DNA of 64,000 nucleotides from Pseudomonas sp. SST3 (lineage in GTDB: Bacteria > Pseudomonadota > Gammaproteobacteria > Pseudomonadales > Pseudomonadaceae): contig NZ_QORI02000004.1 in the NCBI RefSeq assembly GCF_003325755.1, positions 124,001-188,000 on the forward strand, written 5' to 3'. Below are positions 54,803 to 64,000 of this stretch, in pieces. The notes below the pieces were generated by a model. The model was not told the DNA's origin, did no database searches, and was given only the letters and a program-made list of their open reading frames with translations. The first letter of the stretch is position 1; every line of letters begins with the position of its first letter. Position numbers and translations under genes: made by a program.

Positions 54803-57634
54803 TCACGCATAGTGGCGGACCTCGCCGGCGCCTTCGATGTTTTCAACGCAGCGACCGCAGATTTCCGGATGCGCCGCATGGATACCGACATCGGGCAGGT
54901 GATGCCAGCATCGGCCGCATTTAACGTGGCCGGTCTTGCTGATCCGCAGCTTGAGGCCAGAAAGCTCGCTCTGTACGGCCTCAGCCGGTGCGGCGGTAAG
55001 AGGCGCTACCGTCACTGCTGAGGTGATCAGCACGAAGCGCAGCTCGCTGCCCAGCTTGGCCAGGTCAGCTACCAGCGCGTCTTCCGCGTAGAGCACCACT
55101 TCAGCTTGCAAGTTGCCACCAATGGTCTTGGCAGCGCGCTGAGCTTCCAATTCCTTATTTACAGCGGCCTTGACCGCCATGACTTTGCCCCAAAACTCAC
55201 GACCCAGCTCGACATCGTCCGGCAGTTCGGCCAAGCCTTCATACCATGTATTGAGCATCACCGATTCGTTGCGCTCGCCCGGCAGGTATTGCCAGATCTC
55301 GTCGGCTGTGAAGGACAGAATTGGTGCTATCCAGCGCACCAGTGCCTCGGCGATGTGGTACAGCGCGGTCTGGCAGGAGCGCCGCGGCAGACTGTCGGCA
55401 CCTGTGGTGTATTGACGATCCTTGATGATGTCGAGATAGAAGCCGCCCAGCTCCTGCACGCAGAAGTTATGTACTTTCTGGTAGACGTTCCAAAACTTGT
55501 ACGTGCCATAGGCTTCTTCGATCTCCCGCTGCAACAACAGGGCGCGGTCAATGGCCCAGCGGTCGAGCGCGATCAGCTGGTCGGCTGGAACCTGATGCTG
55601 CGCCGGGTCGAAACCGTCGAGGTTGCTCAGCAGGAAACGTGCGGTGTTGCGGATACGCCGGTAGGAATCTGCGCTGCGCTGCAGAATCACCTTGGAAACC
55701 GCCATCTCCCCGGAATAGTCGGTGGACGCCACCCACAGACGCAGGATATCGGCACCCAAGGTGTCGGTAACTTCCTGCGGCGCGACGACGTTGCCCAGCG
55801 ACTTGGACATCTTCCGGCCGTTCTCGTCGACCACGAAGCCATGCGTCAGCAGCCCCTTGTAGGGCGCGTGGCCGTCTATCGCCGAACCAGTCAGCAACGA
55901 AGAATGGAACCATCCACGATGCTGGTCGGAGCCTTCGAGATAGAGGTCCGCACGCGGGCCCTGGTCGTGCCCCATCGGGTGCGAGCCACGCATGACGTGC
56001 CAGTGAGTGGTACCGGAATCGAACCAGACGTCCAGCGTGTCACTGATCTTCTCGTATTGCGCCGCTTCGTCGCCCAGCAGCTCGGCTGCATCCAGCTTCG
56101 ACCAGGCCTCAATGCCGCCCTGCTCGACGCGTTGCGCGACGGCTTCCATCAGCTCGACGGTACGCGGATGCAGCTCGCCGCTTTCTTTGTGCAGGAAGAA
56201 TGGGATCGGCACACCCCAGGTACGCTGACGCGAGATGCACCAGTCAGGACGCCCGGCAATCATGCCGTGCAGCCGGGCCTGGCCCCATGCGGGAACAAAT
56301 TCAGTCTGCTCGATGGCGTCCAGCGCGCGGCGACGCAACGAGCTGCCATCGTGCGCCACCTTGTCCATGCCGACGAACCACTGCGCCGTGGCTCGGTAAA
56401 TCAGCGGCGTCTTGTGCCGCCAGCAATGCATGTAGCTGTGTTGGATCGACTCGTGTTTGAGCAGCGCGCCGACTTCACGCAGCTTTTCTACGATCGCAGG
56501 ATTGGCTTTCCAGATGAACTGGCCGCCAAAGAACGGCAGGTCCGACACGTAAACGCCGTGGCTCTGCACCGGACTGAGAATGTCGTCGTTTTCCATGCCG
56601 TAATGCTTGCAGGAGCGGAAGTCGTCTTCACCGTACGCGGGCGCAGAGTGAACGATGCCGGTGCCAGCGCCGGTTTCCACGTACTCAGCCAGATAGACCG
56701 GCGCGAAACGCTCGTAGAACGGGTGACGGAAGCGGATGAGCTCCAGCGCCTTACCCTCGCAGCGGGCAATGATCTCGCCCTGCAGCTCGTAGCGCTGCAG
56801 GCAAGACTCGACCAGCTCCTCGGCGAGTACCAGCAACGTGTCGCCAGTGTCGACCAGCGCATAGACGAAGTCGGGGTGCACGTTAAGTGCCTGGTTGGCG
56901 GGAATGGTCCAGGGGGTGGTCGTCCAAATGACGATGCTGGCCGGCTTGGCCAGCGCTGCGACGCTGAAGGCCGAAGCCAGCTTGTCCGCGTCCTCGACCT
57001 GGAAGGCGACATCAATGGCGTCGGATTTCTTATCTTGGTACTCGACCTCAGCTTCAGCCAGTGCCGAGCCGCAATCGAAGCACCAGTTAACCGGCTTTAA
57101 ACCCTTGAAGACGAAGCCGCCTTCAACCATCTTTGCCAACGCACGGACTTCGCCGGCCTCGTTGGCGAAATCCATGGTGCGGTACGGGTTTTCCCACTCA
57201 CCGAGCACGCCGAGGCGGATGAAGTCAGCCTTCTGTCCCTCAATCTGCTCCGCGGCATAGGAACGGCAACGCTCGCGCGTCAGGTCAGCCGGCTGATTCT
57301 TGCCGTAGGTGATCTCGACCTTGTGTTCGATCGGCAGGCCATGGCAGTCCCAGCCCGGCACATAGGGCGCATCGAAACCGGCCAAGGTTTTGGAACGGAC
57401 GATGAAGTCCTTGATGACCTTGTTCACCGCATGACCGATGTGAATGCTGCCGTTAGCGTACGGCGGGCCATCGTGCAGGACGAACTTAGGACGACCTTCG
57501 CCGATCTGCCGCAGCTTCCCGTAGAGGTCAATGCTGTTCCAGCGCTGCAGGGTCTCCGGCTCGCGCTGTGGCAGACCGGCCTTCATCGGAAATGCCGTAG
57601 ACGGCAGATTGAGGGTCGCTTTGTAATCGGTCAT
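54803..57634 (-). CDS. ileS: Isoleucyl-tRNA synthetase
   Basis: A 943-residue class I synthetase with HIGH at residues 65-68 (GSIHIGHAV), the editing domain ([14 protein letters not shown]), KMSKS in [11 protein letters not shown], and a C-terminal zinc domain CGRCWHH/CGRCVEN. The start MTDYKATL at 57634 leaves one base before the ribF stop; the longer frame upstream lies inside ribF. This type is the mupirocin-sensitive bacterial form. Confidence 0.97.
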   Translation of the reverse strand: MTDYKATLNLPSTAFPMKAGLPQREPETLQRWNSIDLYGKLRQIGEGRPKFVLHDGPPYANGSIHIGHAVNKVIKDFIVRSKTLAGFDAPYVPGWDCHGLPIEHKVEITYGKNQPADLTRERCRSYAAEQIEGQKADFIRLGVLGEWENPYRTMDFANEAGEVRALAKMVEGGFVFKGLKPVNWCFDCGSALAEAEVEYQDKKSDAIDVAFQVEDADKLASAFSVAALAKPASIVIWTTTPWTIPANQALNVHPDFVYALVDTGDTLLVLAEELVESCLQRYELQGEIIARCEGKALELIRFRHPFYERFAPVYLAEYVETGAGTGIVHSAPAYGEDDFRSCKHYGMENDDILSPVQSHGVYVSDLPFFGGQFIWKANPAIVEKLREVGALLKHESIQHSYMHCWRHKTPLIYRATAQWFVGMDKVAHDGSSLRRRALDAIEQTEFVPAWGQARLHGMIAGRPDWCISRQRTWGVPIPFFLHKESGELHPRTVELMEAVAQRVEQGGIEAWSKLDAAELLGDEAAQYEKISDTLDVWFDSGTTHWHVMRGSHPMGHDQGPRADLYLEGSDQHRGWFHSSLLTGSAIDGHAPYKGLLTHGFVVDENGRKMSKSLGNVVAPQEVTDTLGADILRLWVASTDYSGEMAVSKVILQRSADSYRRIRNTARFLLSNLDGFDPAQHQVPADQLIALDRWAIDRALLLQREIEEAYGTYKFWNVYQKVHNFCVQELGGFYLDIIKDRQYTTGADSLPRRSCQTALYHIAEALVRWIAPILSFTADEIWQYLPGERNESVMLNTWYEGLAELPDDVELGREFWGKVMAVKAAVNKELEAQRAAKTIGGNLQAEVVLYAEDALVADLAKLGSELRFVLITSAVTVAPLTAAPAEAVQSELSGLKLRISKTGHVKCGRCWHHLPDVGIHAAHPEICGRCVENIEGAGEVRHYA

Positions 57635-57635
57635 T

Positions 57636-58586
57636 TCAGTCCTGACTCGTGGTAAAGGGTGAAGCTCGCCAGTATTCGCGAGCCGCGGCGATATCTGCTT
57701 CGATCGCCGTCTTGAGTGCCTCCAGCGAGGCGAAGCGCTGCTCGTCACGCAGCTTGCTATGGAAAGTCACGCGCAGCAGACGGCCATAGAGGTCGCCCTG
57801 ATAGTTGAGCAGATGCACTTCCAGATGCGGCTGCCCGTCACTTTCCACCGACGGCCGCATGCCGATGTTGGCCACTGCCGGCTGAGTGATGCCGTCAACT
57901 TCCGTGCTCACCATGAACACCCCGCTGAGCGGCGTGCTCTTGCGCTTGAGCTGGATATTGGCAGTCGGCGCGCCAAGCTGACGCCCTAACGCCTGCCCAT
58001 GCATGACCCGCCCGGTAATGCTGAACGCTCGGCCGAGCAGCTTGTGCGCCAGCGTCAGATCGCCATTGGCGAGTACCTGTCGCAGTCGCGTGCTGCTAAC
58101 GCGCTCACCGTCGACCTCGATAGTGGTGGCGGCCTCGACCGAGAAGCCTTCCATAGCGCCCGCTTTCAACAGAAAGTTGAAATCGCCGGCACGGTCACAA
58201 CCGAAACGGAAGTCGTCACCAACCTCCAGATGCCGCACACCAAGCCCTTCAACCAGCGTCGCGTGGACGAACTCGGCGGCGCTCAACTCGCGTAAACGCC
58301 GATTGAACGCCAGGCACAGCACCAGATCGACGCCCTGCTCATCCAACAACCGAAGTTTCTCACGCAGCCGGGTCAACCGCGCGGGCGCCTTGTCCGGCGC
58401 GAAATATTCTCGCGGCTGCGGCTCGAAGATCACTACACAGCTAGGCAGACCGAGCTCGGCGGCACGCTCGCGCAAGCGCGCCAGGATGGCTTGATGCCCC
58501 CGGTGAACCCCGTCGAAATTGCCGATGGTGGCGACGCAACCCCGATGCCGGGGTCGCAGGTTATGAAGACCTCGAACCAGCTGCAT
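57636..58586 (-). CDS. ribF: Bifunctional riboflavin kinase/FMN adenylyltransferase RibF
   Basis: A 316-residue enzyme making FMN and FAD. The N-terminal adenylyltransferase domain has [11 protein letters not shown]; the C-terminal kinase domain has [20 protein letters not shown]. The start [12 protein letters not shown] at 58586 is the family N-terminus. It lies between murJ and ileS in the conserved operon. Confidence 0.96.
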   Translation of the reverse strand: MQLVRGLHNLRPRHRGCVATIGNFDGVHRGHQAILARLRERAAELGLPSCVVIFEPQPREYFAPDKAPARLTRLREKLRLLDEQGVDLVLCLAFNRRLRELSAAEFVHATLVEGLGVRHLEVGDDFRFGCDRAGDFNFLLKAGAMEGFSVEAATTIEVDGERVSSTRLRQVLANGDLTLAHKLLGRAFSITGRVMHGQALGRQLGAPTANIQLKRKSTPLSGVFMVSTEVDGITQPAVANIGMRPSVESDGQPHLEVHLLNYQGDLYGRLLRVTFHSKLRDEQRFASLEALKTAIEADIAAAREYWRASPFTTSQD

Positions 58587-58669
58587 ACCGCACTTCTTGC
58601 TTGAAAAGTCGTCGATTATACGCATGAGCCGGCAGCCGCGGACAGGTTTGCCACCCGCCTACCGGCGGA

Positions 58670-60217
58670 TCAATGGCGTATATGCCGCGGCCGCAAGCCG
58701 AGCAATACCAGCCCTGCCGAAAAAGCGCCCAGTCCCGCCACCACGAGCAGTCCTAGCTGCAGCGCGCGCTGCTGCCAGCTCCAGGCGAACCATTCGACCG
58801 ACGGCGCGTTGAGCCACCAGACCATCGCCACCATGGCGGCGCAACCGCCAGCCAAGCGCAGCAGAAACAGCCCCCAGCCCGGCGCGAACTGAAACACGCC
58901 GATCCGATACAGCCCCCAGAACAGCAGCCCGGCATTGAGCATCGACGACAACGACGTGGCCAGCGCAAGCCCAACGTGCTGGAGCGGCCAGATGAGCATC
59001 AAGTTCAGCGCCATGTTGGCAATCATGCAGATGATGGCGACGCGCACCGGCGTCTTCAAATCCTGGCGCGCGAAGAAACCCGGCGCCAGCACCTTGATCA
59101 GCATGAACGCCAGCACACCCAGCGAGTAAGCCTCGAGCGCATTGGCCGATTGCACCACGGCCTCCTCGCTCATCGCGCCGTAAAAGAACAGGCTGGCAAT
59201 CAGCGGCTCGGCCAGGATACCCAGCGCAAGCGCGGCGGGAATCCCCACCAGTAACACCATTCGCAGCGCCCAATTGAGGGTATTGGAAAAGGCCTTGGGG
59301 TCTTCGCCAGCGTGCTGGCGCGACAGGCTCGGAAGGATCACCGTGCCGATGGCGATACCGAAGGCGCCGAGCGGCAACTCCGAAAGCCGATCCGCGTAAT
59401 AGAGCCACGACACGCTACCGGTCTGCAAAAAGGAAGCGAGCACCGTGTCGAGCAGCAGATTGATCTGGCTGACCGACACCCCGAACAACGCCGGGACCAT
59501 CAGCAGCATGATACGCCGCACCCCTTCATCACCGAACTTCACCCGAGGCCGCGGCAACAGCCCCAGCTTGGCAACATAAGGAAGCTGGAAGGCCAGCTGA
59601 GCGAAGCCGGCAATGAACACACCCCAGGCAAGCGCCATGATTGGCTGATCGAAATAGGGTGTAAGGAACACCGCCGAGGTGATCATGGATACATTCAGCA
59701 GTACCGGGGTGAAGCCCGGCACCGCGAAATGTCCATAGGTGTTGAGCACGCCAGAAGTGAATGCCGTGAGGGAAATCAGCAGCAGATAAGGGAAAGTGAT
59801 GCGCAGCAGCTCTCCTGCCAGCTGCATCTTGGCCGGCTCATCATGAAAACCCGGCGCAAACACCATTACCACATAAGGTGAGGCCAGCACCCCGATGGCG
59901 GTAATACCGGTCAGGATCAACCCGAGCATGCCAGCCGTGCGATCGACCAACAGCTTGACCTCGGGCAGCGTCCGCTTGGTGCGGTACTCAGATAGCACCG
60001 GAACGAAAGCCTGGGCGAAAGCACCTTCGGCAAACAGACGACGCAGGAAGTTGGGAATCTTGAACGCAATGAAGAAGGCGTCGGCGGCGGCACCCGAACC
60101 GAAGTAGCTGGCCACCACCATATCGCGTACCATGCCCAACACCCGGGACAGCAGTGTCATCACGCTGACTACCGCACTGGACCGCAGCAAGCCGCCTTTG
60201 CCGGATGTATCGGACAT
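58670..60217 (-). CDS. murJ: Lipid II flippase MurJ
   Basis: A 515-residue protein of the MOP superfamily with about fourteen membrane helices. It opens with SSAVVSVMTLLSRVLGMVRD, and contains KIPNFLRRLFAEGAFAQAFVPVL, both hallmarks of MurJ. It flips lipid II for peptidoglycan synthesis. GGAAG is five bases before the ATG at 60217. It is divergent from rpsT, as is standard. Confidence 0.96.
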   Translation of the reverse strand: MSDTSGKGGLLRSSAVVSVMTLLSRVLGMVRDMVVASYFGSGAAADAFFIAFKIPNFLRRLFAEGAFAQAFVPVLSEYRTKRTLPEVKLLVDRTAGMLGLILTGITAIGVLASPYVVMVFAPGFHDEPAKMQLAGELLRITFPYLLLISLTAFTSGVLNTYGHFAVPGFTPVLLNVSMITSAVFLTPYFDQPIMALAWGVFIAGFAQLAFQLPYVAKLGLLPRPRVKFGDEGVRRIMLLMVPALFGVSVSQINLLLDTVLASFLQTGSVSWLYYADRLSELPLGAFGIAIGTVILPSLSRQHAGEDPKAFSNTLNWALRMVLLVGIPAALALGILAEPLIASLFFYGAMSEEAVVQSANALEAYSLGVLAFMLIKVLAPGFFARQDLKTPVRVAIICMIANMALNLMLIWPLQHVGLALATSLSSMLNAGLLFWGLYRIGVFQFAPGWGLFLLRLAGGCAAMVAMVWWLNAPSVEWFAWSWQQRALQLGLLVVAGLGAFSAGLVLLGLRPRHIRH

Positions 60218-60357
60218 TTGTCTTCCTAGAGTTGCAGCAGGATGATTCCGGCCAGGCACTGGCCATCGAGTCGATGGCCAGTTACGACAGTGAAAGAGGT
60301 CGCGAGTTTAGCGGCAGCCCATCTGTCAGGCCAGTGTCTCGGAGGAATCACTCGGGC

Positions 60358-60386
60358 TTGACAAGGGCTCGATGCATCGGCATGAT
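60358..60386 (+). promoter_or_regulatory. Likely sigma-70 promoter of rpsT
   Basis: Perfect TTGACA at 60358-60363, 17-bp spacer, CATGAT at 60381-60386, about 50 bp before the rpsT start. Confidence 0.55.
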
Positions 60387-60434
60387 TCGCGGCCTTATTT
60401 GCTTTGTAATCCCACGTTTTCGAGGAGTTCGACG

Positions 60435-60713
60435 GTGGCCAACAGCCCTTCCGCCAAAAAACGCGCAATTCAGGCTGAGAAGCGTCGCAGCCACAACGCC
60501 AGCCTGCGCTCCATGGTTCGCACCTACATCAAGAATGTGGTCAAAGCCATTGATGCAAAAGATCTGGAAAAAGCTCGTACTGCTTACACTGCAGCCGTGC
60601 CTGTAATCGACCGTATGGCCGACAAAGGCATCATTCACAAGAACAAAGCAGCCCGGCATAAAAGCCGCCTGAACGGCCATATCAAGGCCCTCGGCGAAGC
60701 TGCTGCAGCCTAA
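60435..60713 (+). CDS. rpsT: 30S ribosomal protein S20
   Basis: A 92-residue basic protein, [17 protein letters not shown] at the N-terminus. Translation begins at GTG 60435 with GAGGAG upstream; non-ATG starts are typical for rpsT, which is autoregulated at translation in E. coli. A strong terminator follows. Confidence 0.96.
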   Translation: MANSPSAKKRAIQAEKRRSHNASLRSMVRTYIKNVVKAIDAKDLEKARTAYTAAVPVIDRMADKGIIHKNKAARHKSRLNGHIKALGEAAAA

Positions 60714-60727
60714 ACTGCACGTTCTTT

Positions 60728-60754
60728 AAAAAACCGGCCTAGCGCCGGTTTTTT
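60728..60754 (+). terminator. Rho-independent terminator of rpsT
   Basis: AAAAAACCGGC, loop CTAGC, GCCGGTTTTTT: a strong GC stem flanked by A and T runs, 14 bp after the rpsT stop. It can act in both directions and may also stop the convergent CreA-family gene. Confidence 0.92.
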
Positions 60755-60823
60755 ATGGCCTTTTACTTCGCCCAACAAGGCCGGCCGCCGCTAAAGAGAC
60801 CGGCATCGGCGGACCTCATCCGG

Positions 60824-61282
60824 TTATTGCTGCACCCAGGGCAAGATAGGGATCGCGGTCACCGCATTCTGCGGGCTGCCCTCGATCACCCGATCGCTGT
60901 AAACCAGATACACAAGCGTATTGCGCGCCTCGTCGAAGAAGCGCACCACCTGCATGGTCTTGAACACCAGCGAGGTTCGCTCCCTGAAGACCACCTCACC
61001 ATCCTCCAGATCCTCACCCATATGGATCGGTCCGACCTGGCGACAGGCAATCGATGCCTCGGCGCGATCCTCTGCTAACCCTAGCCCACCCTTGATCCCG
61101 CCAGTCTTGGCCCTGGACAGATAACAGGTCACACCCTCGACCTTGGGGTCATCGAAAGCTTCCACCACGATCTTGTGGTTCGGCCCGAGCCACTTGAAGA
61201 CCGTATCGACTTCACCCACTTCCCGCGCCATACCAACCGCCGGCCAGACCAGCAGCGCGATCAAAGCACCTGCGTATCGCAT
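60824..61282 (-). CDS. creA: CreA family periplasmic protein
   Basis: A 152-residue protein with signal peptide [19 protein letters not shown] and the CreA domain ([55 protein letters not shown]). The function of CreA is unknown. The start at 61282 is preceded by GAGG six bases away and lies 9 bp after the proB stop codon ends. Probably cotranscribed with proB. Confidence 0.88.
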   Translation of the reverse strand: MRYAGALIALLVWPAVGMAREVGEVDTVFKWLGPNHKIVVEAFDDPKVEGVTCYLSRAKTGGIKGGLGLAEDRAEASIACRQVGPIHMGEDLEDGEVVFRERTSLVFKTMQVVRFFDEARNTLVYLVYSDRVIEGSPQNAVTAIPILPWVQQ

Positions 61283-61290
61283 CGAGCACC

Positions 61291-62409
61291 TCACAGCAGG
61301 ATCATGTTGTCGCGATGGATAAGCTCAGGCTCGTCGACGTAACCGAGCAACTTCTCGATTTCGTCCGATGAATGGCCAAGGATTTTCTGAGTCTCAGCAA
61401 CACTGTAGTTAACCAGACCGCGAGCAACCTCCTCCCCTTCCGGCCCCACGCAGACCACCATCTCGCCACGGCGAAAACCACCTTGGGCGGCCTTGACGCC
61501 AACCGGTAACAAACTGCGATTGCTCTGCTTCAGCGCATGCACCGCCCCGGCATCCAGCGTGACCGAGCCCCGCGTTTGCAGATGGCCGGCGAGCCACTGT
61601 TTGCGCGCAGCGTGACGACTGCGCTCCGGCGCCAGCAGGGTGCCCAGCCGCTCGCCGGCCTTCAGCCGCGCCAGAACCTGATCGATGCGCCCGCCAATGA
61701 TTACCGTATGGGCCCCCGAGCGCGCCGCCAGGCGCGCCGCGCGCAACTTGGTCTGCATGCCACCGCGCCCCAGCGCACCGCCCGTAGCGCCCGCTACCGC
61801 GTCCAACGCAGGGTCGTCGGCGCGAGCTTCGCGGATGAGATTGGCGTCGGGGTTATTTCGTGGATCCGCGTCAAACATCCCGTCGCGATCCGTGAGGATC
61901 ACCAGCAAATCAGCTTCGACCAGGTTCGCCACCAGCGCCGCAAGCGTATCGTTGTCACCGAAGCGGATCTCATCAGTGACGACGGTGTCGTTTTCGTTGA
62001 TAACCGGAACCACACCGAGGTCGATTAGCGTGCGCAGCGTACTCCGCGCGTTGAGATAACGCTTGCGGTCCGACAGATCATCGTGGGTCACCAGAACCTG
62101 AGCGGTCTGCTGATCGCAGCGCCCAAAACTGGCCTCCCAAGCACGAATGAGGCCCATCTGCCCCACCGCAGCAGCAGCCTGCAACTCGTGAACGGCCTTG
62201 GGCCGTGCCGTCCAACCGAGGCGGCTCATGCCGGCCGCAACCGCACCGGACGAGACCAGCACCAACTCGACCCCGACCTGCCGCAGCGCCACCATCTGAT
62301 CAACCCAGACCGCCATTGCCGCCTGATCGAGGCCGCGGCCGTCAGCCGTCAGCAAAGCACTGCCGATTTTCACCACCCAGCGCCGCGCGCCGCTCACCTT
62401 GTCCCGCAT
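61291..62409 (-). CDS. proB: Glutamate 5-kinase
   Basis: A 372-residue enzyme with an amino acid kinase domain ([47 protein letters not shown]) and a C-terminal PUA domain (from about residue 280). It starts proline synthesis. It follows obgE by 106 bp, the usual Pseudomonas order obgE-proB. Confidence 0.97.
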   Translation of the reverse strand: MRDKVSGARRWVVKIGSALLTADGRGLDQAAMAVWVDQMVALRQVGVELVLVSSGAVAAGMSRLGWTARPKAVHELQAAAAVGQMGLIRAWEASFGRCDQQTAQVLVTHDDLSDRKRYLNARSTLRTLIDLGVVPVINENDTVVTDEIRFGDNDTLAALVANLVEADLLVILTDRDGMFDADPRNNPDANLIREARADDPALDAVAGATGGALGRGGMQTKLRAARLAARSGAHTVIIGGRIDQVLARLKAGERLGTLLAPERSRHAARKQWLAGHLQTRGSVTLDAGAVHALKQSNRSLLPVGVKAAQGGFRRGEMVVCVGPEGEEVARGLVNYSVAETQKILGHSSDEIEKLLGYVDEPELIHRDNMILL

Positions 62410-62515
62410 CGATCCCGCCTTCTATCCCATATCCGGCCAAACCAGGTCGACGAGCAGCAGACGAGCCAGCCCAACGACCACCCACCTACAGCTACGCAAC
62501 TACGCGAACAAGCCC

Positions 62516-63760
<1,245 letters not shown>

Positions 63761-63857
63761 TTAAGAAACAAGAAACGTAAGGGTCTTGCAAAAAAACCCA
63801 GCGAAAACTGAATGAGCACCGAGCAGTTCTTTGCAAGAGCCTCACAGGATACAGAAA

Positions 63858-63888
63858 CAAAAAAGCCCCGTCGCATGACAGGGCTTTT
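63858..63888 (-). terminator. Terminator of rpmA
   Basis: AAAAGCCCCGTC and GACAGGGCTTTT form a stem around GCAT, followed on the minus strand by a T-run (CTTTTTTG). It begins about 15 bp after the rpmA stop, separating rplU-rpmA from obgE. Confidence 0.88.
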
Positions 63889-63903
63889 CCAGCAACGCCG
63901 CAG

Positions 63904-64000
63904 TTAGGCTGCGACGACGCTCACGTAGCGACGGCCGAAAGCGCCCTTCACTTCAAACTTGATCACGCCTTCCACTTTCGCGAACAGGGTGTGATCCTTG
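63904..64000 (-). CDS. rpmA: 50S ribosomal protein L27, C-terminal part (partial)
   Basis: The last 31 codons are in the window: [17 protein letters not shown], then RRYVSVVAA and stop. DHTLFAKV and RRYVSVV are L27 signatures. The rest, and presumably rplU, lie beyond the edge. The position before obgE is conserved. Confidence 0.92.
   Translation of the reverse strand, partial: KDHTLFAKVEGVIKFEVKGAFGRRYVSVVAA

Noticed and set aside
55106..57100. Long plus-strand open frame of 664 codons opposite ileS
   Set aside because: It mirrors ileS codons in high-GC DNA; no motifs, and ileS is certain.

Overview
The window is chromosomal DNA from a high-GC gammaproteobacterium, most likely the Pseudomonas stutzeri group (Stutzerimonas). 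The inference rests on gene order (rpsT / murJ-ribF-ileS-lspA-fkpB-ispH beside a fimT/fimU-pilVWXY1E cluster; proB-obgE-rpmA), on Pseudomonas-type REP sequences (GTAGGAGCGAGCTTGCTCGCGAA family) and on a complete C-P lyase operon. I saw no tRNA, rRNA, CRISPR array, insertion sequence or prophage.

Layout. 1-2380: the N-terminal part of a fused indolepyruvate ferredoxin oxidoreductase, divergent from an Lrp/AsnC regulator. 2392-14700: a minus-strand phosphonate operon, phnC-D-E-F-G-H-I-J-K-(REP island)-L-M-N-P plus an MFS transporter, behind an 11-bp-periodic Pho-box-like array. 14790-18409: DUF192 protein, Nei-type DNA glycosylase, an orphan PilT/PilU ATPase and an RluA-type pseudouridine synthase. 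18597-25769: a frameshifted DUF899 gene, then five tightly packed plus-strand genes (ThDP enzyme, mandelate-racemase-like enolase-superfamily enzyme, internally duplicated four-histidine membrane protein, gluconate-dehydrogenase subunit-3-like protein, GMC flavoprotein). This is my best candidate for an undescribed system, probably an atypical membrane-linked oxidation module. 25783-29290: PepSY and CusF-like periplasmic proteins and a PepSY-PepSY-response regulator-histidine kinase operon whose kinase carries an RExxE motif, as in Fe(II)-sensing BqsS. 29321-36449: small proteins, a WYL regulator, a long imperfect inverted repeat and sbcDC. 36511-45087: cytochrome b561, PhyH-type dioxygenase, cyanase, dihaem cytochrome c, thioesterase, YjdM/PhnA, SpeA, a SUI1 protein and ThiO. 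45202-52568: the more A/T-rich type IV pilus minor-pilin operon. 52594-64000: core housekeeping genes.

How the genes work together. The phn genes form a complete route: uptake (PhnCDE), C-P bond cleavage (PhnGHIJKLM), ribosyl phosphate salvage (PhnN, PhnP) and regulation (Pho box, PhnF). The pil genes build the minor-pilin/PilY1 tip complex; the orphan ATPase may act on the same pilus. Starts were chosen from ribosome binding sites, overlaps with upstream stops and family N-termini, so several coding regions begin downstream of the longest possible reading frame.
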